This document shows positions 1 to 8,941 of a stretch of 47,851 bases of DNA, piece after piece (within the stretch, counting starts at the first letter, position 1; each line of letters begins with the position of its first letter). This DNA is from Magnetococcales bacterium (GTDB lineage Bacteria > Pseudomonadota > Magnetococcia > Magnetococcales > Magnetaquicoccaceae), in assembly GCA_015231775.1 (NCBI GenBank), contig JADGAY010000006.1, positions 1 through 47,851 on the forward strand, written 5' to 3'. The translations under genes and the position numbers were made by a program. Under the pieces are notes generated by a model. The model searched no databases and was not told the origin of the DNA. It saw only the letters and a program-made list of their open reading frames with translations.

Positions 1-185
1 CCCTTCGCTGCTTCCAAAGCAACAAATAGCAGTCGCCAAAACGGCCTGAGAGTTTGAACTGAGCGGCTTCGCCGCAGCTTGGCGCCCCCAACAATCCGCA
101 GGCATTCCCCTCGCATCTGGGCTATCCTCTTCCATTCGGCTGGCATGGTGCTGGCCATCCATCACTTCCGGAAGAGGAGATTTCC

Positions 186-290
186 ATGAACACCTTGCGT
201 CAACGCATGATCAACGATTTGAACATGGCTGGTTTGGCTCCGCGCAGTCAGACAGTCTATCTGAACGTCATCGATAGGTTTGCATCTCGA
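186..290 (+). pseudogene. N-terminal relic of a tyrosine-recombinase-type integrase
   Basis: The first 33 or so codons read like the N-terminal SAM-like, core-binding region of phage-integrase-type tyrosine recombinases found in integron and IS91-associated enzymes, with an LRQRMINDL start followed by GLAPRSQTVYLNVIDRF. A strong ribosome binding site (GAGGAGA) sits just upstream of the ATG, so the original start is intact. After about codon 34 the similarity stops. The frame then runs through an IS66-like scar into sequence antisense to the neighbouring HD-GYP gene, and ends at 467 without any catalytic R, H-x-x-R or Y motif. It cannot be a working recombinase. Bases 1-185 upstream hold no gene I can support. 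Confidence 0.55.
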
Positions 291-393
291 ACCTGCGTCC
301 CTTCTTCTCGGATCGTCTGTTCGAGGCCAGGACGATCAGCGGCAAAGGTGGAAGAGATGCCGAGGAGAACCCTGGGGAGAAAGGGACGCTTAC
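291..393 (+). mobile_element. Short IS66-like scar (about 100 bp)
   Basis: The right end at 374-393 (GGGGAGAAAGGGACGCTTAC) matches the perfect right inverted repeat of the IS66 derivative at 6945-6964 with one mismatch. The left part, around 295-303, carries GCGTCCCTT, the reverse complement of the same end, with poorer outer bases. Internally, GGTGGAAGAGATGCCGAGGA is shared with 6589-6608. I infer a nearly fully deleted IS66-family copy that truncated the integrase. The left boundary is approximate and no target duplication is evident. Confidence 0.45.
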
Positions 394-414
394 ATCCAAA
401 CAGGGGAGAACAGG

Positions 415-1470
415 TTAAGACAAGGTTTCCTGAAGGGCTTGGGCCGTATCGGGGATGGACTCCTTGAGTTTGACGATCTCTGGCAAAATTCCAACAAACT
501 TCTTGACCAATTCGGGATCGAACATGGTTCCAGCGTTCAGCAGGATTTCGCTCATCGCTGCCTCCACGCTCCAAGGTTGTTTGTATGGGCGTTTGGAGGT
601 GAGCGCATCGAACACGTCGGCTAAGCAGCAGATACGCCCCATGAGGGGAATCTCCTCTTTTGCCAGACCATAGGGATACCCACTGCCATCCCATCGTTCG
701 TGGTGGGTCAAGGCAATCTGGTGGGCGGTTTGCAACAAAAGAGAGGGTTCATTATCCAAAAGCCGTCCGCCAAGCGTGCTGTGAGTCTTCATGATGGAAA
801 ATTCTGCGTCGGTCAGCTTGCCCGGTTTCAAGAGGATTCTGTCGGGGATGCCGATCTTGCCCACATCATGCATGGGGGCGGCATTGAGCAACAGTTCCTG
901 GTCATGAAGGGAAAGCCCCATGGCCCGCCCCAGCAAAACGGAATATTGGCTCATGCGCAGGATGTGATTGCCGGTTTCGTTGTCCCGGTATTCCGCTGCT
1001 TGACCCAAACGCCGGATGATCTCCAACCGGGTACGAAGCAACTCCAGTTTGCTCGTCACCAGGGCCTGGGCAGTACGAGCGCTGCGCAGAATGTAGCGCA
1101 CCCGATGACCCAACAGACCCCAATTAACAGGCTTGGTGATGAAATCTGTGGCTCCTGATTGGTAGGCCCGTTCGATGGAGGTTACGTCATCCATACTGGT
1201 GGCCATCACGATAGGAAACTGCTTCAGCCCATTTTTTCTACGAATGGTCTGACACAGGTCAAACCCATCCATCCTGGGCATCACCACATCGGAGATTACC
1301 AAATCGGGATGCTCATTTTGCAACAATCTCAAGGCCTCAATCCCATTTTCTGCCTCCAGCACGCGAAAACCATACTGCACCAACGCCTCCCGCATCGGTA
1401 AGCGTTGCAAGAACTCGTCATCCACGATCAACACCAAGGGACTTTCCAATTCATCGACAAGTTCATTCAT
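415..1470 (-). CDS. REC-HD-GYP response regulator (probable c-di-GMP phosphodiesterase)
   Basis: The 351-residue protein has an N-terminal receiver (acidic pair near 17-18, phosphoacceptor Asp61 in SDVVMPRMDG, conserved Lys in TKPVNW), a helical linker, and an HD-GYP domain with MHDVGKIGIPD at about 200-210 and HHERWDGSGYP at 256-266. Family knowledge: HD-GYP enzymes hydrolyse cyclic di-GMP, and phosphorylation of the receiver usually controls this. The start at 1470 follows GAGGGCAAC and lies just past the stop of the upstream kinase. A start at 1497 would overlap that gene and is not matched by the paralogue at 26386-27456, which begins at the same residue. It is last in a leftward operon after a hybrid kinase, its likely phosphodonor. 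All HD-GYP metal ligands visible to me are present. Confidence 0.93.
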   Translation of the reverse strand: MNELVDELESPLVLIVDDEFLQRLPMREALVQYGFRVLEAENGIEALRLLQNEHPDLVISDVVMPRMDGFDLCQTIRRKNGLKQFPIVMATSMDDVTSIERAYQSGATDFITKPVNWGLLGHRVRYILRSARTAQALVTSKLELLRTRLEIIRRLGQAAEYRDNETGNHILRMSQYSVLLGRAMGLSLHDQELLLNAAPMHDVGKIGIPDRILLKPGKLTDAEFSIMKTHSTLGGRLLDNEPSLLLQTAHQIALTHHERWDGSGYPYGLAKEEIPLMGRICCLADVFDALTSKRPYKQPWSVEAAMSEILLNAGTMFDPELVKKFVGILPEIVKLKESIPDTAQALQETLS

Positions 1471-1477
1471 GTTGCCC

Positions 1478-4400
1478 TCATGCTTGTTGCGATACACATA
1501 AATCGTTCAGCGCCTGCCTGGCCTCGGAATAAATTGAATCCGTTCTTTGATAATATTGCCCCACCACGGCCAGGTCGGCGTGATTCGTCTCCATCGCCCC
1601 TCCCAGTTCGGCCAGTCGCGCGACACCCATGGTGAGGCTGGAGGATTTCAGGGTATGAGCCGCGATGCGCACCCCATCTGGATCGTTGCGTGCCATGGCT
1701 TGCCCCAGTTCTACCAACAATTCCGGTGTCCGCAGCAAGTAATGTCCAACCATTGTTTTGAACAAGCCGCGATTGCCATTCCGTCCCAATGTCATGATGC
1801 GATCCAGAATGAGTTGATCCAACACTGGCACCGACGACGTGACAGATTCATGGGCTGGATCATCGAGCTGTGAGACTGACTGAAGCGTGCCCGGAGTAAA
1901 AACCGGATTCGATCCAGGATATGAAACGACAGTTGCTGCTGTGGTCCTTGCATGGCGGCTCGCTTTGGGCATCCAGCGATACAAAATGGCCCCCAGATCA
2001 GTTTGACTGAAGGGTTTGCGCAAATAATCATCCATTCCGGCTGCTTTGCATTGCTGCCGACTCTCTTCCAGCACATGGGCGGTCAGGGCGATGATGGGGG
2101 TGTGCGGAAACCCCATCTTATTTTCCAATTGGCGCAAACGAATTGTCGTCTCAAAACCATCCAGAATGGGCATTTCGCAGTCCATGAAAATGGCGTCGAA
2201 AGAAGTGCCAGCATTACGGACAACGGCCAAAGCACGCTGACCGTTATCCGCGACCGTCACTTGGCAACCAAACAGCTCCAGAGTCGCTACCGCCACTTCC
2301 TGGTTAACCAGATTATCTTCCACCAACAGGATATGTCCCTTGAAATGGATGTTGTCTGGGTTGGGCAGTCGTTGGTCCGCCTCCCAGGCAGCAATCTCCA
2401 TTCGATCACCCTTTTGTTGTTTGCCAAAACGGGCCGTAAACCAGAAGGTGGATCCCTGGCCGAACTGACTTTCCACCCCCAACTCGCCATCCATCATGGC
2501 CACCAGTTTCTGGGTAATGGCCAATCCCAGCCCAGTCCCGCCGAACTTGCGCGAAACCGAGGAGTCTTCTTGAGAAAAAGCCTGAAATAGACGATTCTGG
2601 AACTCAGGAGCAATGCCGATGCCCGTATCAATCACTGAAAATCGAAGCAGGAGATCCGCTTCTCGATCTTCCAATACCTCTACAGACAAACAGACAGATC
2701 CCTCTTCGGTGAATTTAATGGCATTGCTTAGCAGGTTGAATAATATTTGGTTTAAACGGTACGGATCTCCCAGCAGGTAGTTTTGACACACATCGTCTGT
2801 CTCAAAGCGCAATTCTAAACCCTTATGTTTTGCACTGATTAAAAATAAATCTTTGATGTCATGGAAGACTTCGTTTAAGTTAAACCGTAACAGCTCAACA
2901 CCCAATCGACCAGCCTGAATTTTGGACAGGTCCAGAATGTCGTTGATGATCCGCAACAGCGTGCGTCCAGACCGGTGGATCGTTTCGACATAATGGCGTT
3001 GTTTTGGGGTCAGGGAGGTTCTTAAGATCAGGTCGGCCATCCCGAGCAAACCGTTCATGGGGGTGCGGATTTCGTGACTCATGGTGGCAAGGAAAGTTGT
3101 TTTATCCTGATTGGCTGCTTCTGCCTCATTTTTCGCAAGGAGGATGTTTTTTTCCGCCTCCCTGCGTTCACTGATGTCCCGCACGACGGCCAGAATTACT
3201 GTCTTGTCATTCAGAATCACGGTACTGAGGAGCACTTCGGCAGGGAAGTTCAACCCATCGGTACGCCGGTGCATCCACTCGAAACGATTGGACCCTTGAG
3301 CCAAGGCCGTGGCAATGTGCTGATTGGCCAAGCTGCGTGAATCTTCCCCTTGTGGTTGTATTGAAGGAGAGACGTCGGCGGGGTGTAAACGGCAGAATTC
3401 CTCCCGGGAAGTGCAATTGTAAAGAGCCAAGGTGGAGGCGTTACAGTCAAAAAAACTTTTATTGTCCAGCAGCATTACAGCATCGTGTGAAGACTCGAAC
3501 AGAGTACGGAAGTGGGCTTCGGAGTGGGCCAGATCCTGCTCTATTTGTTTGCGCTTGGTGATATCGTACAAGACCCCTGTGAGTGATACAATTTGGCCAA
3601 CGGAATCTTTTTCCCATGAAAAACTATCGACCACCCATCGTATTGTTCCATCTCGGTGTAAAATACGGTACTCGATCGAAGAATTTACCTGCTTCGCTTT
3701 CGCCTCGACGAGACAATCCCGAACATGATCGCGGTCGTCCTGATGGATCAAGCGATCCCAAATTTTTGGGTCTGCAAGCCACTCCTCGACGGTATAACCA
3801 GAAACACATTCGACTGCATGATTCACGTAAGTGGCAGCAAGTGTTAGTGGGTCCGCACGATAGATCAGATCGTTAAGGTTCTCGGTGAGCGTTCTGTATC
3901 GCAATTCGCTCTCAGCCAACCTGTCGTTCTGTCGTTGCATCTGTACCTGGATCTGTTCCAGTTTCTCGGACTCTTGGATCAGAAAAATATTAGCCTCCCG
4001 TAGGGACTTCTCGGCATCGATTCTTTTGTTTCGGTTACGATATCCTTCGATAATTTGTGCACATGAAGATATTACCGGCTCCAGATATTTCAGCAAGACC
4101 GTATCGTAACCTTGAGGGCGGTTGGCCATCCACAGCACGCCAACGACCTCATTTTTTCGTTTGATCGGAAGACCCAAACAGGCACTCATTTTTTGGCCAG
4201 TGGTGGTGCTACAATTGCCAAGATTCTTGGCAGGGTCGTTGATGATTACAGACTGACCGCCAAGAATAGGGTCTTGGTAAAGATCGCACATTTCGGTGAA
4301 ACAGTGACCGGTAATAACCGAATAATCTCCGGAATTTGTTGACATGGCAAGAGTCTGAAAATGAGCGATACCATGTTGATCATGTATAATTTTTGCGATC

Positions 4401-5365
4401 AATCCATTGTTACTGGCAGTTAATTTTAAAATTTCTACAAGCAGAGCGTCAAAAACCGCTTCCGGACGCGCATCTTCGATAAACAATCTTTGAATACGGT
4501 TGATGCAAGCGGCTTGCATTTCCAGTTGATCATTAATCAATATAAGTTCTTTTTCGGCATTTTTTTGAATTGTTATGTCTTGAATCTGTGTCACGAAATA
4601 GATTGGCAGGTTGTTCCAATCACGGACCATAGAAACGCTTAGAAGCGCCCATACAATGTGGCCATCTTTATGAAAATACCTCTTTTCTAGAGTATAATGT
4701 GAAAAATTCCCTGCCAATAATTGGCGCAAACAAACAAGATTATTATCCAAATCATCCTGATGCGTGATGGTCTGAAAGTCGGTTGCCAGCAGTTCTTCCT
4801 GCCCATAACCAAGTATGGTGCATAAAGATTGGTTAACCTTGAGCCACCGTCCTTCGGAAGAAACCAGGGCCATGCCGTGGACAGTGTTCTCGAAGGAACT
4901 CTGGAAGCAGAACTCACTGAGCCTGAGGGCATCCTCCGTTTGTTTGCTTTCATCTACCAGTTCAGCGTTTCTCTCCTCCGTGTTCAACAGTGATCGACTC
5001 AGAGCCAGATGGGTTTCAACCCGTACCAGTACTTCCTCCGCCGCAAACGGTTTGTTGATAAAATCAACCCCTCCAACCTTGAATCCCTTCACCTTGGATG
5101 GAGTATCGTTCAAGCCACTCATAAAGATCACCGGCAGGTTGATGTCCGGATTTATAGCCTTCAATTTGCGGCACACATCGAATCCATCCATATCCGGCAA
5201 TATTATATCCAGCAGCACCAGATCTGGTGCTGCTGTTTGGTAGGTGGTGATAGCCACTTGGCCTGTATTGGCAAGATGGGTGAAGTGGCCTTTGGCCTGC
5301 AGAATCTCGTCGAGATAACTCAGAGATGCAGAATCGTCGTCAACAACCAGAATGGTTCCAGTCAT
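1478..5365 (-). CDS. Large soluble hybrid histidine kinase (REC-PAS-GAF-PAS-PAS-HisKA-HATPase-REC-Hpt)
   Basis: This 1295-residue protein has no membrane segment that I can see. In order: a receiver (Asp53 in LLDIILPDMDG), PAS at about 150-270, GAF at about 290-440, two PAS at about 490-735, a HisKA dimerisation domain with the phosphorylatable His in [15 protein letters not shown], an HATPase with N-box LLSNAIKF and glycine boxes DTGIGIAPE and [10 protein letters not shown], a second receiver ([13 protein letters not shown]), and a C-terminal Hpt with AAHTLKSSS. It therefore contains a complete His-Asp-His relay, and the Hpt can pass phosphate to a separate receiver, most plausibly the HD-GYP protein directly downstream. 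The ATG overlaps the end of the preceding degenerate receiver by four bases, implying translational coupling. The HisKA-to-Hpt half closely resembles the kinases at 27440-30727 and 30728-33961. Its signal is unknown; PAS and GAF suggest a cytoplasmic cue. Confidence 0.93.
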   Translation of the reverse strand: MTGTILVVDDDSASLSYLDEILQAKGHFTHLANTGQVAITTYQTAAPDLVLLDIILPDMDGFDVCRKLKAINPDINLPVIFMSGLNDTPSKVKGFKVGGVDFINKPFAAEEVLVRVETHLALSRSLLNTEERNAELVDESKQTEDALRLSEFCFQSSFENTVHGMALVSSEGRWLKVNQSLCTILGYGQEELLATDFQTITHQDDLDNNLVCLRQLLAGNFSHYTLEKRYFHKDGHIVWALLSVSMVRDWNNLPIYFVTQIQDITIQKNAEKELILINDQLEMQAACINRIQRLFIEDARPEAVFDALLVEILKLTASNNGLIAKIIHDQHGIAHFQTLAMSTNSGDYSVITGHCFTEMCDLYQDPILGGQSVIINDPAKNLGNCSTTTGQKMSACLGLPIKRKNEVVGVLWMANRPQGYDTVLLKYLEPVISSCAQIIEGYRNRNKRIDAEKSLREANIFLIQESEKLEQIQVQMQRQNDRLAESELRYRTLTENLNDLIYRADPLTLAATYVNHAVECVSGYTVEEWLADPKIWDRLIHQDDRDHVRDCLVEAKAKQVNSSIEYRILHRDGTIRWVVDSFSWEKDSVGQIVSLTGVLYDITKRKQIEQDLAHSEAHFRTLFESSHDAVMLLDNKSFFDCNASTLALYNCTSREEFCRLHPADVSPSIQPQGEDSRSLANQHIATALAQGSNRFEWMHRRTDGLNFPAEVLLSTVILNDKTVILAVVRDISERREAEKNILLAKNEAEAANQDKTTFLATMSHEIRTPMNGLLGMADLILRTSLTPKQRHYVETIHRSGRTLLRIINDILDLSKIQAGRLGVELLRFNLNEVFHDIKDLFLISAKHKGLELRFETDDVCQNYLLGDPYRLNQILFNLLSNAIKFTEEGSVCLSVEVLEDREADLLLRFSVIDTGIGIAPEFQNRLFQAFSQEDSSVSRKFGGTGLGLAITQKLVAMMDGELGVESQFGQGSTFWFTARFGKQQKGDRMEIAAWEADQRLPNPDNIHFKGHILLVEDNLVNQEVAVATLELFGCQVTVADNGQRALAVVRNAGTSFDAIFMDCEMPILDGFETTIRLRQLENKMGFPHTPIIALTAHVLEESRQQCKAAGMDDYLRKPFSQTDLGAILYRWMPKASRHARTTAATVVSYPGSNPVFTPGTLQSVSQLDDPAHESVTSSVPVLDQLILDRIMTLGRNGNRGLFKTMVGHYLLRTPELLVELGQAMARNDPDGVRIAAHTLKSSSLTMGVARLAELGGAMETNHADLAVVGQYYQRTDSIYSEARQALNDLCVSQQA

Positions 5366-5868
5366 GGGTTTAATCGACCTCGTAGACTTCCCAGGCGGGC
5401 AGGCGTTCTTCTCGCAGTGAAAGAGTGCTTTCTTTTCTCTTCATGTTTGATTACCTTGAATGGATTGTGATGGGCATGGCTGTATGGTTTGCTTGTACTT
5501 GATCTTTCATCACGATACGTATTGATCGCACGCCTTATCCAGTCAACATCAATAGTACAATTTTGAGATATTGCCATGATGGCTGTTTCACGATCTTCCG
5601 CTTCGTTCTGAAGATGCTGGAGAGCCTTGGCCATCCAATCGAATCCTCCCTGGTTAAAAATATCTTCATTCATCAATATCACCTCTACAGGACGCCATAA
5701 CATGAACAGCATGATGCCTTCCTGAATTGTGCGTGCCGCAATCACGTCATGAGCAAGACTAAAATTCATATCTTGTATCAATCTCAAAATTTTATTGTTG
5801 TCATCGATCACAAGTATGCGTGGCCTGATTCCTAACGGCTCATTTAAATCTTCAGTTGAAAACATCAT
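5362..5868 (-). CDS. Degenerate receiver-domain protein
   Basis: The 168-residue product begins like a response regulator (RILVIDDN, with acidic residues at 22-23). At the phosphoacceptor position the expected LMD is LMN (Asn67 in VILMNEDIF), so aspartyl phosphorylation is unlikely there. The tail after about residue 125 is basic and of low complexity and matches no output domain I know. It is first in a leftward operon and overlaps the following hybrid kinase by four bases. AGAGGA lies 11-13 bases before the double ATG. A role as a pseudo-receiver that binds or tunes the kinase is inference only; it could also be a decaying gene. Confidence 0.7.
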   Translation of the reverse strand: MMFSTEDLNEPLGIRPRILVIDDNNKILRLIQDMNFSLAHDVIAARTIQEGIMLFMLWRPVEVILMNEDIFNQGGFDWMAKALQHLQNEAEDRETAIMAISQNCTIDVDWIRRAINTYRDERSSTSKPYSHAHHNPFKVIKHEEKRKHSFTARRTPARLGSLRGRLNP

Positions 5869-6454
5869 TATACATTCAATCCTCTTGACAGATTGCGGTT
5901 TGCATTGATTTTATTTTGTACAGATATGAGCTTCATCCATCAAAGTAACGCTGTTGCGTTCAATAAAAAACTCAGGTTGTTTTGTGCCTGATTAAAAACG
6001 CTCCTGGTCTGTTTGGCATGACGCATCACTGTGCTCCCAACAATCATCAGTTTATGGCACTCCCAGGTCCTGATGATTTTTTTTGAGTTGACGTCTCCAT
6101 TCCGCTTGAATCTTTACTTGGTCTGTTTTTGTTGATCTCTTTTGTCTTTACCGGTCTTTGCGGCCCTACTGGTTTCTTTTTGATCTCCTTGCAGAATTCG
6201 ACATGATTGCCTCCTGAATATTGATATTGTGATTTACCTTAATAAATTAATGCATTCATCGTGCCTTTTTATAAAAAATCTATTTTTTTGTTTGAAAAGA
6301 CTATTATTGGTGCATGTGTAGCAAGTTTTCCCTCCATAATTGATAATTTTCCGCCAAACGACCTTGCTTGATTCGTATTTTTATTTCAAATTCTATAATT
6401 CACGTATCATGAAACAGAAAGGTTTCAAATTCATTTTGACACAAAGGGACAATC
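5869..6454. other. AT-rich divergent intergenic region
   Basis: About 590 bases lie between the leftward receiver/kinase operon and the rightward truncated regulator. It is much more AT-rich than its surroundings and probably carries both promoters. On the leftward strand TATAAT-like bases abut the start of the degenerate receiver, too close to the ATG to be its -10 element unless that transcript is leaderless. I find no convincing ORF, tRNA or strong terminator here. Confidence 0.5.
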
Positions 6455-6538
6455 ATGAACGGCAATATTCTTGTTGTAGACAATGACGAATCGTTTTGTA
6501 AGCGTCCATTTCTCCCCAGGGTTCCCGGCTTCAGATGA
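6455..6538 (+). pseudogene. Response-regulator start truncated by an IS66-type insertion
   Basis: The ATG at 6455 opens with MNGNILVVDNDESF, the canonical first strand and acidic loop of a receiver domain. After codon 14 the reading frame enters the left inverted repeat of the IS66-like element and stops at 6538. No continuation of the receiver is found on the far side of the element, where recQ lies instead, so the rest of the gene was deleted and not merely interrupted. The stub could still be transcribed from the AT-rich region upstream but makes at most a 27-residue peptide. Confidence 0.7.
6498..6517 (+). repeat. Left terminal inverted repeat of the IS66 derivative
   Basis: GTAAGCGTCCATTTCTCCCC is the exact reverse complement of 6945-6964. 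It fuses in frame to codon 15 of the truncated response regulator. Confidence 0.85.
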
Positions 6539-6943
6539 ATGATGCATCATCATCCTCCACTTCAACTTTTTCCGGGAGGACGACAGGGTGGAAGAGATGC
6601 CGAGGAGACCCGTCACGGGCGGGCATGTTGGTTGGGGCACATTGAGGGGTGCGAACTGCCGGAGGCATGGTACACCTGTCTGCTGGAGCACGGGCTCAGC
6701 GAGCAGAGCGTTTACCAATGGCGGAAAAGAGTGCAGTCGAACGGGGATTTGTCGGTAGCGCCTGCAGCGCCGATGTTCCAGCGCCTGATCGAGACGGCCA
6801 AGGCCAACGGTCTGGAGCCTGTTGCTTATCTTCAGCATGTTTTCGAACGCATTCCGACGGCTCAGACCCTGAAGGAGTATGAATCGCTCCTACCGTGGAA
6901 ACTGACCAGGGAGATGCAGCCGAAAGTCAGCCCGTCTGACTGA
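6539..6943 (+). pseudogene. Fused remnant of IS66 TnpA and TnpC transposase genes
   Basis: The middle of this frame contains HGLSEQSVYQWRKRV, the helix-turn-helix-like stretch typical of IS66 accessory protein TnpA. The C-terminal part (LIETAKANGLEPVAYLQHVF, then LLPWKL) is the conserved C-terminal element of the IS66 TnpC transposase. The whole DDE catalytic core and the TnpB gene are absent, so an internal deletion fused the two ends. The first 45 or so residues are not recognisable. The product cannot transpose; whether the fused peptide is made is unknown. Confidence 0.75.
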
Positions 6944-6944
6944 C

Positions 6945-6964
6945 GGGGAGAAATGGACGCTTAC
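6945..6964 (-). repeat. Right terminal inverted repeat of the IS66 derivative
   Basis: GGGGAGAAATGGACGCTTAC pairs perfectly with 6498-6517. It lies 14 bases beyond the end of recQ, whose stop is at 6979, so recQ's transcription terminator, if any, is inside or replaced by the element. Confidence 0.85.
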
Positions 6965-6978
6965 GATGGCAGTCGGTT

Positions 6979-8841
6979 TCACGCACCATGGGCGGCGACC
7001 ACCTGCAGAACCCGCTCGCCGTAGTTCTTGAGTTTGCTGGATCCCACGCCGTGGACTTCGGCCAACTCCTCCTGGGTGGTGGGCATGACCTCCGCGATCT
7101 CCCGCAAGGTGGCGTCGTGAAAAATGACATAGGGCGGGACGTTCTGTTCCCTGGCCAACTCCATGCGCATGGCGCGCAAGGCCTCCCAAAGGTCCGATTC
7201 GGCAGGCGTTGCGGCAACGCGCGTGCGCTCCTGCCTCTTGTCGGTTTTGCGCTCCTTGATGCGGGATGCCGTACCTGGGATGGGGTCGTTGCGGAAAAGA
7301 ATCGGCTGCTCGCCACGCAGAACCGGACGGCTGTTTTCGTTCAGATGCAGGCCGCCGTGCCCTTCCACGTCCACCGACAGAAAGCCTCCCGCCACCAGTT
7401 GACGAAAAACCGAACGCCACTGGCCAGAGGACAACTCCTTGCCGATGCCGAAGGTGCTGATTTGCTGATGGCCGAACTTCAGCACCCGCTCGGTCTGTTT
7501 GCCGAGGAGCACGTCGATCAGGTGGACCGCGCCGAACTTCTGACCGGTGCGAAAGACGCAGGACAACGCCTTCTGTGCCGCCACCAGGCCATCCCAGCTC
7601 TCCACCGGTGAGAGACAGGTGTCGCAGTTGCCGCAGGTGGTTGGCGCACTCTCCCCGAAATGGTTTCGCAGTACCTGACGCCGGCAGGAGGTGGTTTCGC
7701 AGTAGCCGAGCAGGGCGTCCAGTTTGCGCATCTCGAGCCGCTTGAACCGCTCCTCCGCTTCGGAACTTTCGATCAGGCGGCGCAGCAGAACCACATCCTC
7801 CATGCCGTAAGTGAGGAAGGCGTTGGCGGGCAGACCATCCCGTCCGGCGCGCCCCGTCTCCTGGTAATAGGCCTCCAGGCTCTTGGGCAGATCGAGATGG
7901 GCGACGAAACGGACATCCGGCTTGTCGATACCCATGCCGAAGGCGATGGTGGCCACCACCACGACGCCATCCTCGAACAGAAAGCGTTGCTGATTGCGAC
8001 GCCGCACCTCGGAATCCAGTCCGGCATGATAGGGCAAGGCCTTCCAGCCATGCTGGACCAGCCAGGCGGCGGTCTCCTCCACCTTGGCCCGCGACAGACA
8101 ATAGACGATCCCCGCGTCGCCTGGGTGTTCGGATTCCAGAAACCGTTTCAACTGTTGCCTGGGGTTCTCCTTGGGGGTGACCAGGTAGCGAATGTTGGGC
8201 CGGTCGAAACCGGCGACGAACATCCTGGCGCGCTCCAACCGCAAACGCCCGACGATCTCGCTCCGGGTGGGAACATCGGCGGTGGCGGTCAGGGCGATGC
8301 GGGGCACGTCGGGGAACCGTTCGGCCAGCACCGACAGGCCCAGGTAGTCCGGTCGGAAATCGTGTCCCCACTGGGAGACGCAATGGGCCTCGTCGATGGC
8401 GAACAGCGCCACCGGGATGTCGTCGAGCAGCGTCAGGGAGGAGTCCAGCACAATCCGCTCCGGGGCCATGTAGAGCAGATCCAACGCGCCGGCGCGCGCC
8501 TGATTGATCACCTGCCACACCTCGCGTCCACTCAAACTGGAGTTGACGAAGGCGGCCCGGATGCCATTCTGGCGCAACGCCCCCACCTGATCCTGCATCA
8601 ACGCGATGAGCGGCGATACCACCACGCCGACGCCGGGCCGCAACAAGGATGGGATCTGGTAGCAGAGCGACTTGCCCCCGCCGGTGGGCATGAGCACCAC
8701 GGCATCGCCCCCGGCAAGCACATGACCGATGACCTCTCTCTGGAAGCCACGGAACGCCTCGTAGCCGAAATGGCGCCGCAATACCGCCAGAGCCGGTTCG
8801 TCATCGGCATGCGGTGATATGGAAGGTGTGACGATGGTCAT
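6979..8841 (-). CDS. recQ: ATP-dependent DNA helicase RecQ
   Basis: RecQ is a 3'-5' superfamily 2 helicase that unwinds forks and recombination intermediates in the cytoplasm. The 620-residue length is usual for the family. Visible motifs are Walker [15 protein letters not shown] (about 51-64), the Walker B DEAH box in [19 protein letters not shown] (about 148-166) with the aromatic-rich loop, and SALTAT-like motif III (RIALTATAD). Motif VI is [10 protein letters not shown]. Four zinc-ligand cysteines follow at about 375-400 ([11 protein letters not shown] and CGNCDTC), then an RQC winged helix and an HRDC domain at the C-terminus. The ATG follows GGGGAA. The gene appears complete and more GC-rich than the signalling genes around it. 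It stands alone, with a MITE-like IS66 relic at its 3' end. Confidence 0.97.
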   Translation of the reverse strand: MTIVTPSISPHADDEPALAVLRRHFGYEAFRGFQREVIGHVLAGGDAVVLMPTGGGKSLCYQIPSLLRPGVGVVVSPLIALMQDQVGALRQNGIRAAFVNSSLSGREVWQVINQARAGALDLLYMAPERIVLDSSLTLLDDIPVALFAIDEAHCVSQWGHDFRPDYLGLSVLAERFPDVPRIALTATADVPTRSEIVGRLRLERARMFVAGFDRPNIRYLVTPKENPRQQLKRFLESEHPGDAGIVYCLSRAKVEETAAWLVQHGWKALPYHAGLDSEVRRRNQQRFLFEDGVVVVATIAFGMGIDKPDVRFVAHLDLPKSLEAYYQETGRAGRDGLPANAFLTYGMEDVVLLRRLIESSEAEERFKRLEMRKLDALLGYCETTSCRRQVLRNHFGESAPTTCGNCDTCLSPVESWDGLVAAQKALSCVFRTGQKFGAVHLIDVLLGKQTERVLKFGHQQISTFGIGKELSSGQWRSVFRQLVAGGFLSVDVEGHGGLHLNENSRPVLRGEQPILFRNDPIPGTASRIKERKTDKRQERTRVAATPAESDLWEALRAMRMELAREQNVPPYVIFHDATLREIAEVMPTTQEELAEVHGVGSSKLKNYGERVLQVVAAHGA

Positions 8842-8941
8842 GAATTCCCCGACGCTTCAGGAGAACCAGACCAATCTCCTTGCGGCCATGAAGAATCGTA
8901 AAAACCGCCTTTGAGGATTATCACACGCTCATCCCATGGGA

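Larger units (their letters stand above)
6498..6964 (+). mobile_element. IS66-family deletion derivative (467 bp, non-autonomous)
   Basis: Both ends carry a perfect 20-base inverted repeat beginning GTAAGC, as is typical of IS66-family elements. Between them remains a single reading frame that joins a piece resembling the small accessory protein TnpA to the C-terminal element of the TnpC transposase. The full element would be over 2 kb, so most of it is missing. The 8-base flanks (ATCGTTTT on the left, GATGGCAG on the right) do not match, so no target duplication survives. This fits a deletion or recombination event next to the element that also removed the rest of the response regulator. Confidence 0.8.
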
